From positions 3,105,502 to 3,169,501 of the forward strand of contig NC_087393.1 of NCBI RefSeq assembly GCF_963675165.1: DNA of 64,000 nucleotides, in the 5' to 3' direction. The notes under the pieces were generated by a model that saw only the letters and a program-made list of their open reading frames with translations, made no database searches and had not been told where the DNA came from. Below are positions 22,501 to 33,220 of this stretch, piece by piece. Both the position numbers and the translations under genes were made by a program. Origin of the DNA: Halichondria panicea. Lineage: Eukaryota > Porifera > Demospongiae > Suberitida > Halichondriidae. Numbering within the stretch: position 1 is the first letter of the stretch; each line of letters begins with the position of its first letter.

Positions 22501-25500
22501 GCACGTGGTTACATTAGACTTACTTTGCATGCTGGTGGAAGGCTAAGCACTGCTGTTATCAGAAGATAAAACGATTAATTTAATAGCAATTCATGTACCT
22601 TAATCAGCCGACAAGTTTGTTTGAGTTTCTTTGCTAAGCAAAAAGGCACCCAAAAAACCCGATAATTTAGTAGTGATCAGTGTGTGTATTTATGTAAATC
22701 ATACGAAATCATGCATACATGCCTCCCTATTCAGGAATATTGTGCGAGAGTTTCAGACTTTAGCCGACAACGATAGGTCTTTTCCATTGCTAAAGCGGTG
22801 GGAAAAGTCTTGCTGTTTATAAACCACCACATACCCACCACCTTAGAGATTTTTTGTTGTACCTACACAATGGTACCGTATAGAGGGTATATTTCGAGGG
22901 TATAAATGTTCGTGGTTTTCGTTGATTAGGCATGAACTGCAAACATTTATAACCGCGAATTTAATATTTCATGCATGCACGCTGCAAAAAAGGCGCTATT
23001 CCACGAAAATTAAATCAACGAAAACCTTTCTAAAGGCACATCCGCGAAATTTATACCCTCGAAATATACCCGCTATACAGTATCAGCAGTATTCTTGGAA
23101 ATGTTACAATACATTGTTAATTAAAGCCAGTAGGCTTTAACTAGGATTAGCACTTTTCACGTATTTTTTCCTATGTTTAAACTGTTATATCTCTGCAGGG
23201 AAGCATTACATCTGAAAACTGACTGCACAGCGGTGAGCAAGTTATGCCTCAGTGCACATGCGCAAGCGAGGTAGACGGTAGTGTGTGTTAATTGTCTGTG
23301 TCCGTGTAGTCGACTAGCTGCTACAGCTGCTCAAGGATCAATGAAGTGCATGTAAAAGTTTCTATAGGCTTCTAGAGAGGATTTTAGGTTGGTTGGCAGA
23401 CAGTTAAAAGTTGAAGCATGACCACACACTGTACGTGTCTTCTTACTATAATGCAATTAGTAATCATGGTTGACTGCACTTCAACTTTTAACTTCTGCCA
23501 GCCAACCTGAAATCCTCTGTATACGAGTCATGGATTTCATTCGTGGATTTGCAAAATAATGCTTCGTTTTCGAGTTATGCCTAGTTTTGCTCACTTGGAA
23601 TGTTATGCCATTTCAAGAGTGCGTAGCAAACTTGTCCATGGAGTGTTGCTACTCTACTTAGTAGTTAGCTCTCCGCACTAGAACGCTAGCTATTGGTAGC
23701 TGCAAGAAGGAGAAGAGAGCTGCAAGGCTCTACTGATGCAGCAGCCATTAATTTTATACTTTGTACTTTTGGCATCCTTTTTAGCATCAATCATGGTCAA
23801 TCGTTTCAGTTTCCCTGTGATTACGGCTTGCATGCCAAAATTACCGTAAAAACATGTGTGTATTAGCCATAGCTAATAGCTTTATGTTATGTAGCTTTGA
23901 CACATCCACCAAGACATCAGCACCAGCGGTGCTTTCATTTGTAGAGCTATTCTTTTGTTGTGTGTATTATGATACTCAAAAAACGTTCACATAAAAGTGC
24001 ACTATTATCACATTTCACCGCAAATGAGTGAGTGACTGACTAAGTAAGTAAGTAAGTAAGAAATTTCTTAATAAGCTTTTCCTCAAGGAGCTCTGAAGTA
24101 CAACTCGCTTCCACAAGAGCTCAAGAGAATAATAACTACCAACGTTCAAGAATAGTGTACACAAACTGTTCTCTTCAATGTCTGACTGCAACTAAACTAT
24201 TACATACATAATTATAATTATTTTTCTAAAACTCCATACTTTCTTGTCTTTTTGTTTTACTGTTTGTCGTTTACAGGACCTGCATTAAAACCTGCACTTG
24301 TGGATGCAGCATTTTCTGCCCAAATAAAAAGTTATCTATCTATTAATTTTATCCTCAGATTTGGGATTGCTTTCACGAGGCACACTGCCATCTTCTCAGC
24401 TTGACTTACCTAGAAAATTCCGCCATCTCTAGGCTGACTTCTTCATTGCTCGAGCGGCCAGTTCTCGAGAAACACATCGTGACTACTGGAAACAAAACTG
24501 AGCTTCCAAGTCTTGCAAGTTATTATTGTCTTCTAATTTTATGTTGAACTCAGGTAGACTCTGTCTTCCATTGTCTTTCTAGATTTTTTCTGTTGGATTC
24601 AGCTATAATTATCGATCTACTCAAGTCCTTCCTAGATTCTCCTCTGTTGCACTCAGTCAGTACTCTGTCTTCCAAGCTATTGTCTTCCTGTTTTATCATA
24701 ATTTATTATGTTGCATCTAGTATCATGTATGTACATGACAACCGTATAAACTATGACACATAACGTACATAAATTATCTGAAGATGCTTTGAAATGTGAA
24801 GAAAATAAGATGGACTGTAGAAAATGTGCTTCCCACTAACAACATCTCTATTCGACGATCTGACCCAAAAAAAAACAGGAACAAGACCAACAAAAACATT
24901 TTGCTACGTGAAAAATTGCTATGATTGGCTGGAAGAAACAAGAAAGCGGGCGAGTGCATATCTCCAATCCATTACAACGTCATTCACATGTACTGTATAG
25001 ATTTCGTATCGCGATACGAAATTATTCTACCGCTATAGATTCAATGTCACCATCCTGAGCTGTACGAAAATTAAGAATACGAAACATTTAAATGGGTCAT
25101 TCGTTATGAAAATTACCCGCTGTACTGTATGTTAAATTTTGGCTGGTAGGGAGATGTTCGTTTCCTTATAATACATACAGTCTACAGTACATGCATTTTG
25201 GGGGACAATTTGTGGGATTTAATGGTCATTGACAGTGCAAAATGTATTTTCGGTTTTAGGCATACATGCACAGTCCATCCATGTATGCAAACTTCAATTC
25301 AGAAAAATAATGATTTTGGGCCTAGAAACAATTTTTGTTGCTTAAACTGCATAACTGATAATTATTTAGGATTCCTTCTTTCAAGATATAGATGCTCTTC
25401 AAAATCATGGGATTGTGAGTTTACACACAATAGTGTATGTGACATAATTAAGTTGCTTTTCAAACTAGAATGTTGCAGATATCAAGAAATTGAAGTCAGC

Positions 25501-28448
25501 AGGGATATGTACCATCAAGGTGTGTTGTATAGTAACAAGTCTAGAATGTTTATGGACTAAGTGTAGGGTATTCAAATGACTACTCGCAAGAAGCTCTGCA
25601 ACATTAAAGGCATATCAGAGGCCAAAGTTGACAAAATTAAAGTAAGCTACGTCACTGGGTTACAAAAATTTAATTTTTTCTATTTTTGCAGGAAGCTACT
25701 GCCAAATTAATCGTGAGCAAAAAATATTTTTGCCTATTTAAATTTTACTGGAAACTATCTATCTAGGATGGAGGTTTTCAAACAGCACTCGAATACAGTG
25801 ATAAGAGGAAAATGGTGTTTAAGGTGTCAACTGGCAGCGGTGAATTGGAGTAAGTACTAGCTACACCGTACAGTTGAATCTAAATGAAGTATATATAATG
25901 TCACACACACACACACAGCAAACTACTTGGAGGTGAGTCCTCAGAGCAACTTGTACTCAGTTTAAACTTACGTACTGTGTTCAGGTGGTATTGAAAGTAT
26001 GTCGATCACCGAAGTGTTCGGAGGTAAGCTACTTTAATTATGCATGCATGGAATAAATATTTCCCTCATCTCAGCAAATAAGATTATGTGTATTTTGTCT
26101 CTTTTCTGGCTTCCACAATACAAATGCAGTTCAAGCTACTTTAATTATTCATGCATGGAATCCCTCATCTCAGCAAATAAGTAATCAAGACCATGTGTTA
26201 TTTTGTGTCTATTTTCTGGCTTCCACAACAATACAAATGCAGTTACATGTCATTAAGAATAACGTGGTGGCCATATTTCAGGGCGAGTATTGATCATCAG
26301 CAATCCCGAAACGAAACGAAACGGCCGTTTACCATAGTGCTAGAAATGCATGCATGATTCAAACTATAATGGTATTTATGTGAGTGCATGCCTATCGTAT
26401 CGCATAAATTTGAATCGTACCTTCATTCGAGCCCTGTACAATCACCATTGATATTGCGGCACTTAATCAAGGAAATAAGAATGCAATATTTATGTGTGCA
26501 TAATATATTATATTTCTAGCACTACGGTATATTGAGGTGACCTTAAAATTATTACCAGAGAGCTGGATTAGCGTAGAGTCCACTGTAGTCCCAAGGTTAG
26601 CTAGAATTACATGGATATGACATGAGACTTTGATACCCTCTGGCAACATTGTTGGTTTTGTGCACATTCTCATAAAAGTTGAGCTAGATCTACTACATGT
26701 AAAGAGTAGCCTTTACATGTAGTAGATCTAACTCAACTTTAACTATGTTCTGATATGCTTGACCATGGATTCACAGGAGGTTGTTAATTGTGGCTGTCTA
26801 GCCTACTGGTGGCACTTGGTATGGCCACTTTTTGGGTATGGAGATCAATGCTAGCTAGGTTTGGCTGTTGAAATGAGGTGACTTAATTAAAATTAATATG
26901 TATCGTATTGAATGGTCATCCCGACACCTTCTGCACTAGACAATTTAAAGACTAGTGTACAACCATGATCACATTTTCTCGATTATTATATGGGCGATTA
27001 GCCATTATTAAAAAAACTACCGTATCGGGGGTAATTTTCATGGGGTAAAAAAATTCGTTCAACTCGAAAACGGTGGTTTCGTGAGTAACCTGCACTGCAT
27101 TCATACGTTCTGGTAAGCCACGCCTACATTTAAATTTCGTGGAGGTCTGCTTCCCACGAAAAAAATGAATATTTTACCCCACGAAAATTACCCGCTATAC
27201 GGTATTCATTTTGCCTCAGAGTTCAGAACAGGGAAGACGCAGCTGTCTCATACTCTATGTGGTAAGCAAAATTGTGGTAATCACTGATGCTCAGTAAAGC
27301 TATACAGTTACTGCACAACTGCCTGGAAAGCACAACTACAGTGGTGGAAAGGTGGTGTTCATAGACACTGAGGTAACTACTTGTCTTAACCAAATTCCAT
27401 TACAATGACACATGATTTTCTATTTTACAGAACACATTGTATCCAAAGTCATATTCTCAGTATTATTATTTAAACTGTAACGTACAATGTAAGTGAAGAC
27501 TGTCCTTAACATAATTACCTAGTCGTCCTGGAAGACTTAAAGAAATAGCAGATCGCTTTAATCTAGACCACAGTGCCATGTTGGATAACATCCTGTATGC
27601 AAGAGCATATACCAGTAAGTTTAATCCCCGTTAAGCACTATAGATTTACAATATCTTTATCCTCACACAGGTGAACACCAAATGGAGCTTTTAGATTGTG
27701 TTGCTGCCAAATTTCATGAAGAACCGGGAGTATTCAAGTTGATGGTATTAGTATTTTCCCCCCGTGCTCATTCATTTAGCCTAATTGAACAGATTGTTGA
27801 CTCAATAATGGCTTTGTTTCGCGTGGACTTTTCTGGGCGCGGGGAACTTGCTGATCGTCAGCAGAAACTTGCTCAGATGCTCTCAAGGCTACAAAAGATA
27901 TCTGAAGGTAACGAATACACGCTGAATGCATGAATGATTTACAAATAAAATATTTGTGTGGTCTAGAATACAATGTAGCGATGTTTATAACGAATCAGAT
28001 GACGGCAGATCCAGGAGGTAAGCTAGCTGATGCACAATGCTAATAATGTATGACAAAATTTGCTCTTTATCTGAAACAGCAACTATGAGGTAAGCTTTCC
28101 TACAATATTATATTAGTTTTCATTAGCTTCCTTTGTAGTTTTCAAGCTGACCCTAAGAAGCCAATTGGAGGGAATATATTGGCACATGCTTCAACTACCA
28201 GAATAAGCCTCCGCAAAGGAAGGGGAGAAGTCCGCATTGCCAAAATATACGATAGGTGTGTTAAATGAATTTCTGAATGAAACGAGAGGTCATTACTCTA
28301 GTCTTTGTGTTAGTGCTGCATACTGTTGTGTTGTGTTAGCAATCCCATCCCCATCTTACAACTACCTTCCCTCCTTAGCCCCGACATGCCAGAAAGTGAA
28401 GCAACTTTCGCAATAACTGCCGGAGGCATCAATGATGCTAAAGATTAG
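19513..28448 (+). CDS. DMC1: Meiotic recombinase DMC1, 342 aa
   Basis: RecA/Rad51-family strand-exchange protein acting at meiotic double-strand breaks. Eighteen exons: 19513-19569, 25370-25414, 25469-25519, 25567-25641, 25692-25712, 25767-25849, 25919-25932, 25985-26023, 27220-27261, 27308-27372, 27431-27438, 27523-27614, 27671-27744, 27793-27907, 27967-28017, 28080-28089, 28139-28255, 28379-28448. They sum to 1029 nt. Sequence marks: N-terminal [14 protein letters not shown] and [17 protein letters not shown] (helix-hairpin-helix), Walker A GEFRTGKT split over two exons, FIDTENTFRPGRL, Walker B-like [31 protein letters not shown] (loop 2), and the C-terminal [26 protein letters not shown] and DPKKPIGG favour DMC1 over RAD51. 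Four exons are microexons (21, 14, 8, 10 nt). Intron 13 is 48 nt, in frame and without stops. Presence implies meiosis. Confidence 0.97.
19732..20190. mobile_element. TIR element CCGTAATTCACCC, TA duplication
   Basis: 459 bp in DMC1 intron 1. Left end CCGTAATTCACCCGAATTAC, right end (reverse complement) CCGTATTCACCCAAATTACC, both leading into GGGACAC. TA flanks each end (19730-19731, 20191-20192). No transposase ORF, so it is a non-autonomous Tc1/mariner- or pogo-like element by its TA target site. Confidence 0.82.
20379..20653. mobile_element. MITE with ATGCACCTATCAATGGCA termini
   Basis: 275 bp. The first 18 bases recur as reverse complement at the right end, and inner arms CGGGCATAGGTGGGG also pair. 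Non-coding. Target duplication unclear. Confidence 0.8.
20683..21065. mobile_element. MITE CCGTAATTGATGTAATTA, TA duplication
   Basis: 383 bp. The left end CCGTAATTGATGTAATTACA pairs with the right end read as CCGTGATTAATGTAATTATA, both followed by GCGCCA. TA on each side. Related in its first five bases to the 19732 element. In DMC1 intron 1. Confidence 0.8.
21406..22079. mobile_element. Foldback element, CAGAGGAGG family, 9-bp target duplication
   Basis: Arms of well over 100 bp: left CAGAGGAGGCTGGAACCACT and onward, and the right end is its reverse complement. The flanks carry a perfect 9-bp duplication GTCTGCGTC (21397-21405 and 22080-22088). The left arm is interrupted by another MITE (21483-21751). 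Net length about 400 bp. The terminus and duplication length match the coding element at 43842-46574, so it is a non-autonomous relative. The middle of the element (near 21840-21900) is not palindromic. Confidence 0.88.
21483..21751. mobile_element. CCGTATAG-family MITE nested in the foldback element
   Basis: 269 bp. Left end CCGTATAGCGTGTAATTTTC, right end (reverse complement) CCGTATAGCGGGTAATTTTC. TA on both sides. The intact right arm of the host element preserves the empty site around 22003 with one TA, so TA is the target duplication. Confidence 0.88.
22876..23080. mobile_element. CCGTATAG-family MITE
   Basis: 205 bp in DMC1 intron 1, from CCGTATAGAGGGTATATTTC to the complementary GAAATATACCCGCTATACAG, with TA on each side. 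Closest relative here is the copy at 54170-54369. Confidence 0.82.
23244..23939 (+). repeat. Family A repeat, copy 2, with a nested MITE
   Basis: Near full-length: head ATGCCTCAGTGCACATGCGC, tail CAGCGGTGCTTTCATT. Interrupted at 23376-23518 by another element. In DMC1 intron 1. Confidence 0.8.
23376..23518. mobile_element. MITE AGAGGATTTTAGGTTGG inside the family A copy
   Basis: 143 bp with termini AGAGGATTTTAGGTTGGTTG and (reverse complement) AGAGGATTTCAGGTTGGCTG; the arms continue through GGCAGA and AGTTAAAAGTTGAAG. It splits the family A motif GGCTTCTAG / TCATGGATTT. Confidence 0.82.
24020..25369. other. Rest of DMC1 intron 1, no gene seen
   Basis: A short AAGT microsatellite near 24043, a segment at 24880-24995 that recurs near 62040-62120 (AAACAAGAAA, GCGAGTGCATA, CTCCAATCC, TTCACATGTACTGT), and a partial CCGTATAG-family end near 25128. 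Nothing else recognisable. Confidence 0.6.
26030..26243 (+). repeat. Tandem duplication, about 105-bp unit
   Basis: Two head-to-tail copies in DMC1 intron 8 sharing AGCTACTTTAATTAT, CCCTCATCTCAGCAAATAAG, TTTTCTGGCTTCCACAA and ACAAATGCAGTT. Confidence 0.82.
27020..27202. mobile_element. CCGTATAG-family MITE abutting a DMC1 acceptor
   Basis: 183 bp, CCGTATCGGGGGTAATTTTC to GAAAATTACCCGCTATACGG, TA on both sides. It ends 17 bases before the first base of the DMC1 exon at 27220. Confidence 0.86.
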
Positions 28449-29173
28449 CTCAAACTAACAAGTCCCTATGTACAAAATTAATGTATCACCAGTCAATTCA
28501 ATATGCACCAAGATGTTTAATCTCCTCATGATCATGTTTCAAAATTGTGTTCAAATAATTATCTTCTATGATTGTGTACTGTACTGTCTCTAATCTTATG
28601 CTGATCCAGTGATAAATACAAGTGTGATGGAAATACTGTATACATGTACGTGTAGTGGGTAAACTGGAGCACTGAAGAGTGCTAACCCTCGGCTGTTGAC
28701 ATGAATAAGAGGAGTGTTCAGTTACACAATAATAAAGAAGCGACAAACTACAACTTTACTTTTAATAGTGACTGGTAAAGTATCACTTCAGCTGCAAAAA
28801 AATTATGTAGAGCTAGTCTTAGCTTTTGCTCGCTTCTATAATTATGACAAAAAGCTTTAACGTCGGAATCTGCCACTATTAAAATTAACTCGTAACTTGC
28901 TGTGTGAAGGCTATATTCATGCTGTAAATGTAGTGCTATGGCATCCTGGTAAGCAGACTCACAAATTACAAACAAACCAAACGACTATTATACTTTAATA
29001 TGGCCTCGGGTAATAATTATGTTAGATTAGGTGACAGTTTTTGTCTTCCAAATTAAGCTTTTCACATAACGTACTAACTCCTCTTATTGTATACTGCCAG
29101 TAGGCAATTAAATGATCAATAGCAACACACGTACAACTTACAATATCAACACACTCATGGCAAAATGCAGATT
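28449..29173. other. Convergent spacer between DMC1 and LAMTOR3
   Basis: 725 bp holding both 3' ends and an inverted family B copy (28745-29012). An AATAAA lies near 28731 on the + strand. Confidence 0.6.
28745..29012 (-). repeat. Family B repeat, inverted partial copy
   Basis: The reverse complement begins near CCCGAGGC and runs through TTGGTTTGTTTGT, CATTTACAGCATGAAT, TTTTAATAGTGGCAG and GCTGAAGTGATAC, in the same order as copies at 1620 and 34637. Confidence 0.75.
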
Positions 29174-32100
29174 TTAATTGGCAGCTACAGCAGACTTTAA
29201 GTCAGTGACAGTTTCTTTCATTTCTTCCTCGAGCGCATAAATGAGTCCTGGAGAAAACAGAGTTTATCATAAATGTGGAGTACTTCATTCTTTAAGAGTA
29301 CAAGCATCACCTGTATTTGCATCCACAGCAGCAATGAATGTGACGACTAAAGGGAAATAGTTGAACTGTACCACCTGATGACCAGAGTAGTAAGATATGA
29401 TGCTCTTGTTCTTTCCCACTTCAAGCTTGCTTGCCTAAAATTAAGGAGAATGACAAAACATGAAGTAAAACACCCCTATCAATACCTGTACATCGAACCT
29501 GTTCACTTGCAATGGAAAAAACACCAAGAAACGGTGGCTTCAGTGCAGCTGAAGGCACGTTCCCTGAACGAGCTGAAGAGCAAAAAGTCACTACATAAAC
29601 AGTTGGGAGAAATTGAGGAATTCAGTGGAAATGGCTACTTAAGAGTCAGACACAAATACAGCAAGAACAAATTCAGGCATCTGAACAGTTTTACCATCAT
29701 TACAATAATAGTTTCAATCCGTACTGCTCACAGTCTTTTGAAAATGAAAATGAGCTTGTAATTGTACATCTACTGAAGGCTCTTTCGTTTCAGAGTGCTC
29801 TTAATATGAGAACACAATAACAAACCAAGCGTACGTGTACATTCCCCATTAATTTTAAGCACTATGCATACGTGCATTAATAAATGCTACACTGATCATT
29901 AGATGCTCAGAAGCATTCGTCCCCGTGCGTGAGCTGAGCGGCAAAAAATGTTTACCGTAATTATTATAACTTTATCATTATGGGGAATGATTGTGAATCT
30001 AGAAGCAACAATTAGAAAACAGTGATTTTATCGCCTTCGAAGATCGCCTACAAGTTTCAACTATAACTAGCCTATTATCATTAGAACTAACTAGTTCGCG
30101 AGAACTGCTCATCCACACACACCATTCACTCTACCCCTGCTGCGCACTGCACGGGGTGATTAAATATGTATAGAAGTGATTAAACCTTCAATGAGAATGA
30201 CACCATCTCGATCTGATACCACAATGGCTTCAAGTCCGTCCACCCTAAGGAACATGATATAAATCAGGTCATCGATAAAAGTGTGTGGTTTGTAGGTGAT
30301 CTATAAACCTTCAATGTTACATTATAATTATGTATTAAAAAGGGGCTCTAAGAGCTATATACCAAAGTTGACCGTATAATGTATATTTAGCTATATACTT
30401 GTATCCTTTCGAATTATTGTGATGAGTAAACCTTGAACAGGTTTTACTCTGTGGCTATTTGGGCATTGATGTACGTGTATTACAGTATGATGTTCTATTA
30501 ATGACTGGAGAGTGTACAGCAATCCCGTATCACATCTGGAATATCAATAGTATGGTTACTCGTGCAATAATTAGGCACTCTTAACCCACTCTAAACCATA
30601 CTATTAATATACTAGGAAGTGATGCAAGCTGCGCTGTGCTAATGCCTCTCGCCATGTTTTGTTTAGCTCAAAAAGTATACCAGGGTTTTGCAGAAATAGA
30701 GGGTGTAGAGCGTTCCTTATATGGATATCTAATCTTTACACATTGTGGTGTCATAAACACATTGTGGTGAAATGCCAAGTCTGCTTAGGAAGGAAGCAAA
30801 CAAAATGGCTTTTTCTTGTGAAAAAAAGATCAAGGCATTATTTGGGATATAAGATGGAGAATAGTGCATCAGACAGAGCTGCTTGGACTATCTTATCAAA
30901 GTGTTGCTGAGAATCTTCATCAACTGTTTGTAGAATAGTGCCATGCTGACTTAGATCTACAACTTTATGGTTGACCACAGATAACCATATAAGGAACGCT
31001 CAACGCAAAACGCTTTTTTGTGGATATTGCAAAGATTCTGCAAAACCTTGTAGAAGAGGTATGCATTTAATACTTAGCTTTGTGTTATAATTGTTGTTTA
31101 CACATAAGTCTATCTGATTGATCTTCAAGGTTTCATAAGTATATTTTGCATCAATTTTCCTGTCAACGTAATCATGCCTCGGTGTGCATGCGCAAGCGAG
31201 GTATACGGTAGTGTGTTTGTGTGTGCATGTGTGTAGACTGCTACAACTGCTCAAGGATCAACGAAGTGAAAGTAAGAGTTTCTATAGGCTTCTAGTCATG
31301 GATTTTAATTCGTGGATTTGCAAAATAATGCTTGGTTCTCGAGATATGCCTAGTTTTGCTTACTTGGAATGCCATTGCACCTTTTCAGAAGAGTGCATAG
31401 AATAACTTGTCCACGGAGTGTCGCTACTCTACGTAGTAGTTAGCTCTGCACCAGAAGGCTAGCTATTGGTAGCTGCAAAAGTGAGATGAGAGCTGCAAGG
31501 CTCTGCTGGTGCAGCCATTAATGTTCAGACTTGAACTTTTGGCATTGATCGTTTTTAACAACAATCATGGTCGATCATTACCCGGGTACTCATTGAGTTT
31601 CCTTGGCCTGTGATTCTGCATGCAGAAAATTAATGTTGATCTCAAGCTCATGATGTGTATAAAAAGTATAAAGCTATTAGTAGCTTTTGGTACCTCCACC
31701 GAGGCATAAGCACCTGTGGTGCTTTCATTTAAAAAAAAGGGGGTGGATCTGCAATGAGGTCAGAGTTCATAAGGCTGCTTCTAGTAATACAGTGTAAGCT
31801 GTAAGCATGAAGCTTTGCAGCTTTTTCTTGACTCTAGCGCTTTAGTGCATGGCTAACTGAATATAACTTTAATTTATGCGAACAAATGATGAGACTGTAG
31901 CAGCCTTCACTGTGAGTTAAACTAGCCATAACTCGAGAAAGATGCTTTTGTTTGCAAATACACAAATCAAAGAGAACGTGGCTAGAAGCCTATAGAAGCT
32001 GTTAGTTTTCGTCGCATTGCAACCGTTGAGCAGTTACAGCTGAAACACACACACACACACACACACAGTCAGCTGCTTTAATTACCATATCCCTCGTGCG

Positions 32101-33034
32101 GCTACGCCTCGAGGCTTCAATTATCATGTAGCCCCTGCCTTTCATTATCAACAATATAACTATGTAGTTCAGTAGGATCCCCTGTACCAACAATTTTAGT
32201 GGACAGCGATATCACAGAGTGACTTACGTTGGTAGAAGTCTCCTTACGAAAGTCTGCAGTTCCTAAAGAAAAGGAACACACACTTACTCTACATCATTGC
32301 AATACAGTAGACTCTCGTTAATCCGGCCACTCTTGGGACGGAATAGCGAGGTGGCCGTATTTCAAAAAATAGCCGCGGCTAAAAAGCGATCCATTACTAC
32401 TAATTTTGCAGTTCTGTCTCGAGGATAATGAATCATGTTGCTCTCTATTTAAGAGTAATCCAATTTTATCTACCAAACCACACCCAAAATGTCATATCCG
32501 GCCGTAATAAACGTATAAAACCCTAGTTTGGGGCAGCCAGTACTGGCCAGTATATGGAATAGTGAGTGGTCGCATTTCAGGGCGAGTTTTGTGCAATAAA
32601 CACATCTAGCTAGCAATCTGTGCCAAAGCCGGTATATCGAGATGGCCGTACTTCAGAGAGCCGGAATAGCAAGAGTCTAAGATTCAAATCGATCGGAACT
32701 ACATGATTAAGAGAGAGGATAATTTTTACCATATAAAATAAAGGTGTCACTCTAATTAATCTTACGCCGTAACTAATCTTTCGTAGCTCTAATTGTTCGC
32801 AAAATTAGCAAATTTTTTGAAAAGTGGCCGCCGCCACTCTATAAAATATGATTTATTACACCCCCAAAAAGAAAAGCTTTAATATATAGCTAGGGTCACC
32901 TAGCTTATAGTGCCTTGAGGTCTTACGATTGACTATCACGGACATAGTGCTAGCGTCACACACAGTTTAATACCTTTTATACAGTAAATTCTATAGCTAG
33001 ATCTATTTGCAAATAAATAACTCACATCTGTCAT
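29174..33034 (-). CDS. LAMTOR3: Ragulator complex protein LAMTOR3 (MP1), 124 aa
   Basis: Roadblock-fold scaffold of the Ragulator complex, which holds Rag GTPases, mTORC1 and MEK/ERK on late endosomes/lysosomes. Six minus-strand exons: 33034-33026, 32262-32228, 30244-30186, 29572-29499, 29434-29311, 29247-29174. They total 375 nt, giving 124 residues, the human length. Landmarks: LQTFVRRLLPTVDGLEAIVV, SDRDGVILIE, KPPFLGVFSIASEQASKLEV, GKNKSIISYYSGHQVVQFN, LVVTFIAAVDANTGLIYALE. The first coding exon is only 9 nt (Met-Thr-Asp); I chose it because it supplies a start in phase beside a GT donor, directly opposite NOL12. Introns hold MITEs and family A repeats. The 9-nt exon is the least certain part; the rest is firm. 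Confidence 0.94.
30681..31050. mobile_element. Inverted-repeat element in LAMTOR3 intron 2
   Basis: GGTTTTGCAGAA near 30688 pairs with TTCTGCAAAACC near 31033, and AGCGTTCCTTATATGG pairs with CCATATAAGGAACGCT near 30990. Non-coding, about 370 bp, boundaries approximate. Confidence 0.65.
31175..31729 (+). repeat. Family A repeat, copy 3
   Basis: Head TGCCTCGGTGTGCATGCGCA and tail CACCTGTGGTGCTTTCATTT, with the family's internal blocks in order. In LAMTOR3 intron 2. A diverged inverted partial copy follows at about 31921-32110, including a (CA)n run near 32045. Confidence 0.78.
32305..32680. mobile_element. pogo/Tigger-like MITE in LAMTOR3 intron 1
   Basis: Starts CAGTAGACTCTCGTTAATCC after TA and ends in the complementary AGCAAGAGTCTA. 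The CAGTAGA...TCGTTAA terminus resembles pogo/Tigger ends. Relatives lie at 33880-34074 and near 38990-39032. Confidence 0.65.
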
Positions 33035-33220
33035 TTTTGCTCTGTGATCTTGTGGATGATACAAGTGTTATTTCAGATGGGTGTGGCCATCTACTTCTAA
33101 CTCTGGTTGGAGCCGCCTTGGCCTCGGGACCGCCGCTTGACACATGTGCTCTGAGGTAGAGTTGAGTATAGTACCAGAGACTCTGTCTACTAGCTGATTT
33201 TTTCTGAGGTCCCTGTAAAT
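33035..33220. promoter_or_regulatory. Candidate bidirectional promoter LAMTOR3/NOL12
   Basis: Only 186 bp separate the two start codons on opposite strands, so both core promoters and 5' UTRs must share this stretch unless an untranslated exon lies further out. No TATA box at a convincing position. The stretch is less AT-rich than its surroundings, with GCCTCGGGACCGCCGCTTG near 33119. Confidence 0.6.

Noticed and set aside
25198-25560. 120-aa open frame before DMC1
   Set aside because: It overlaps the DMC1 exons and introns in another frame; the DMC1 protein explains the sequence.
29378-29761. 127-aa plus-strand open frame
   Set aside because: Antisense shadow of two LAMTOR3 exons and the intron between them.
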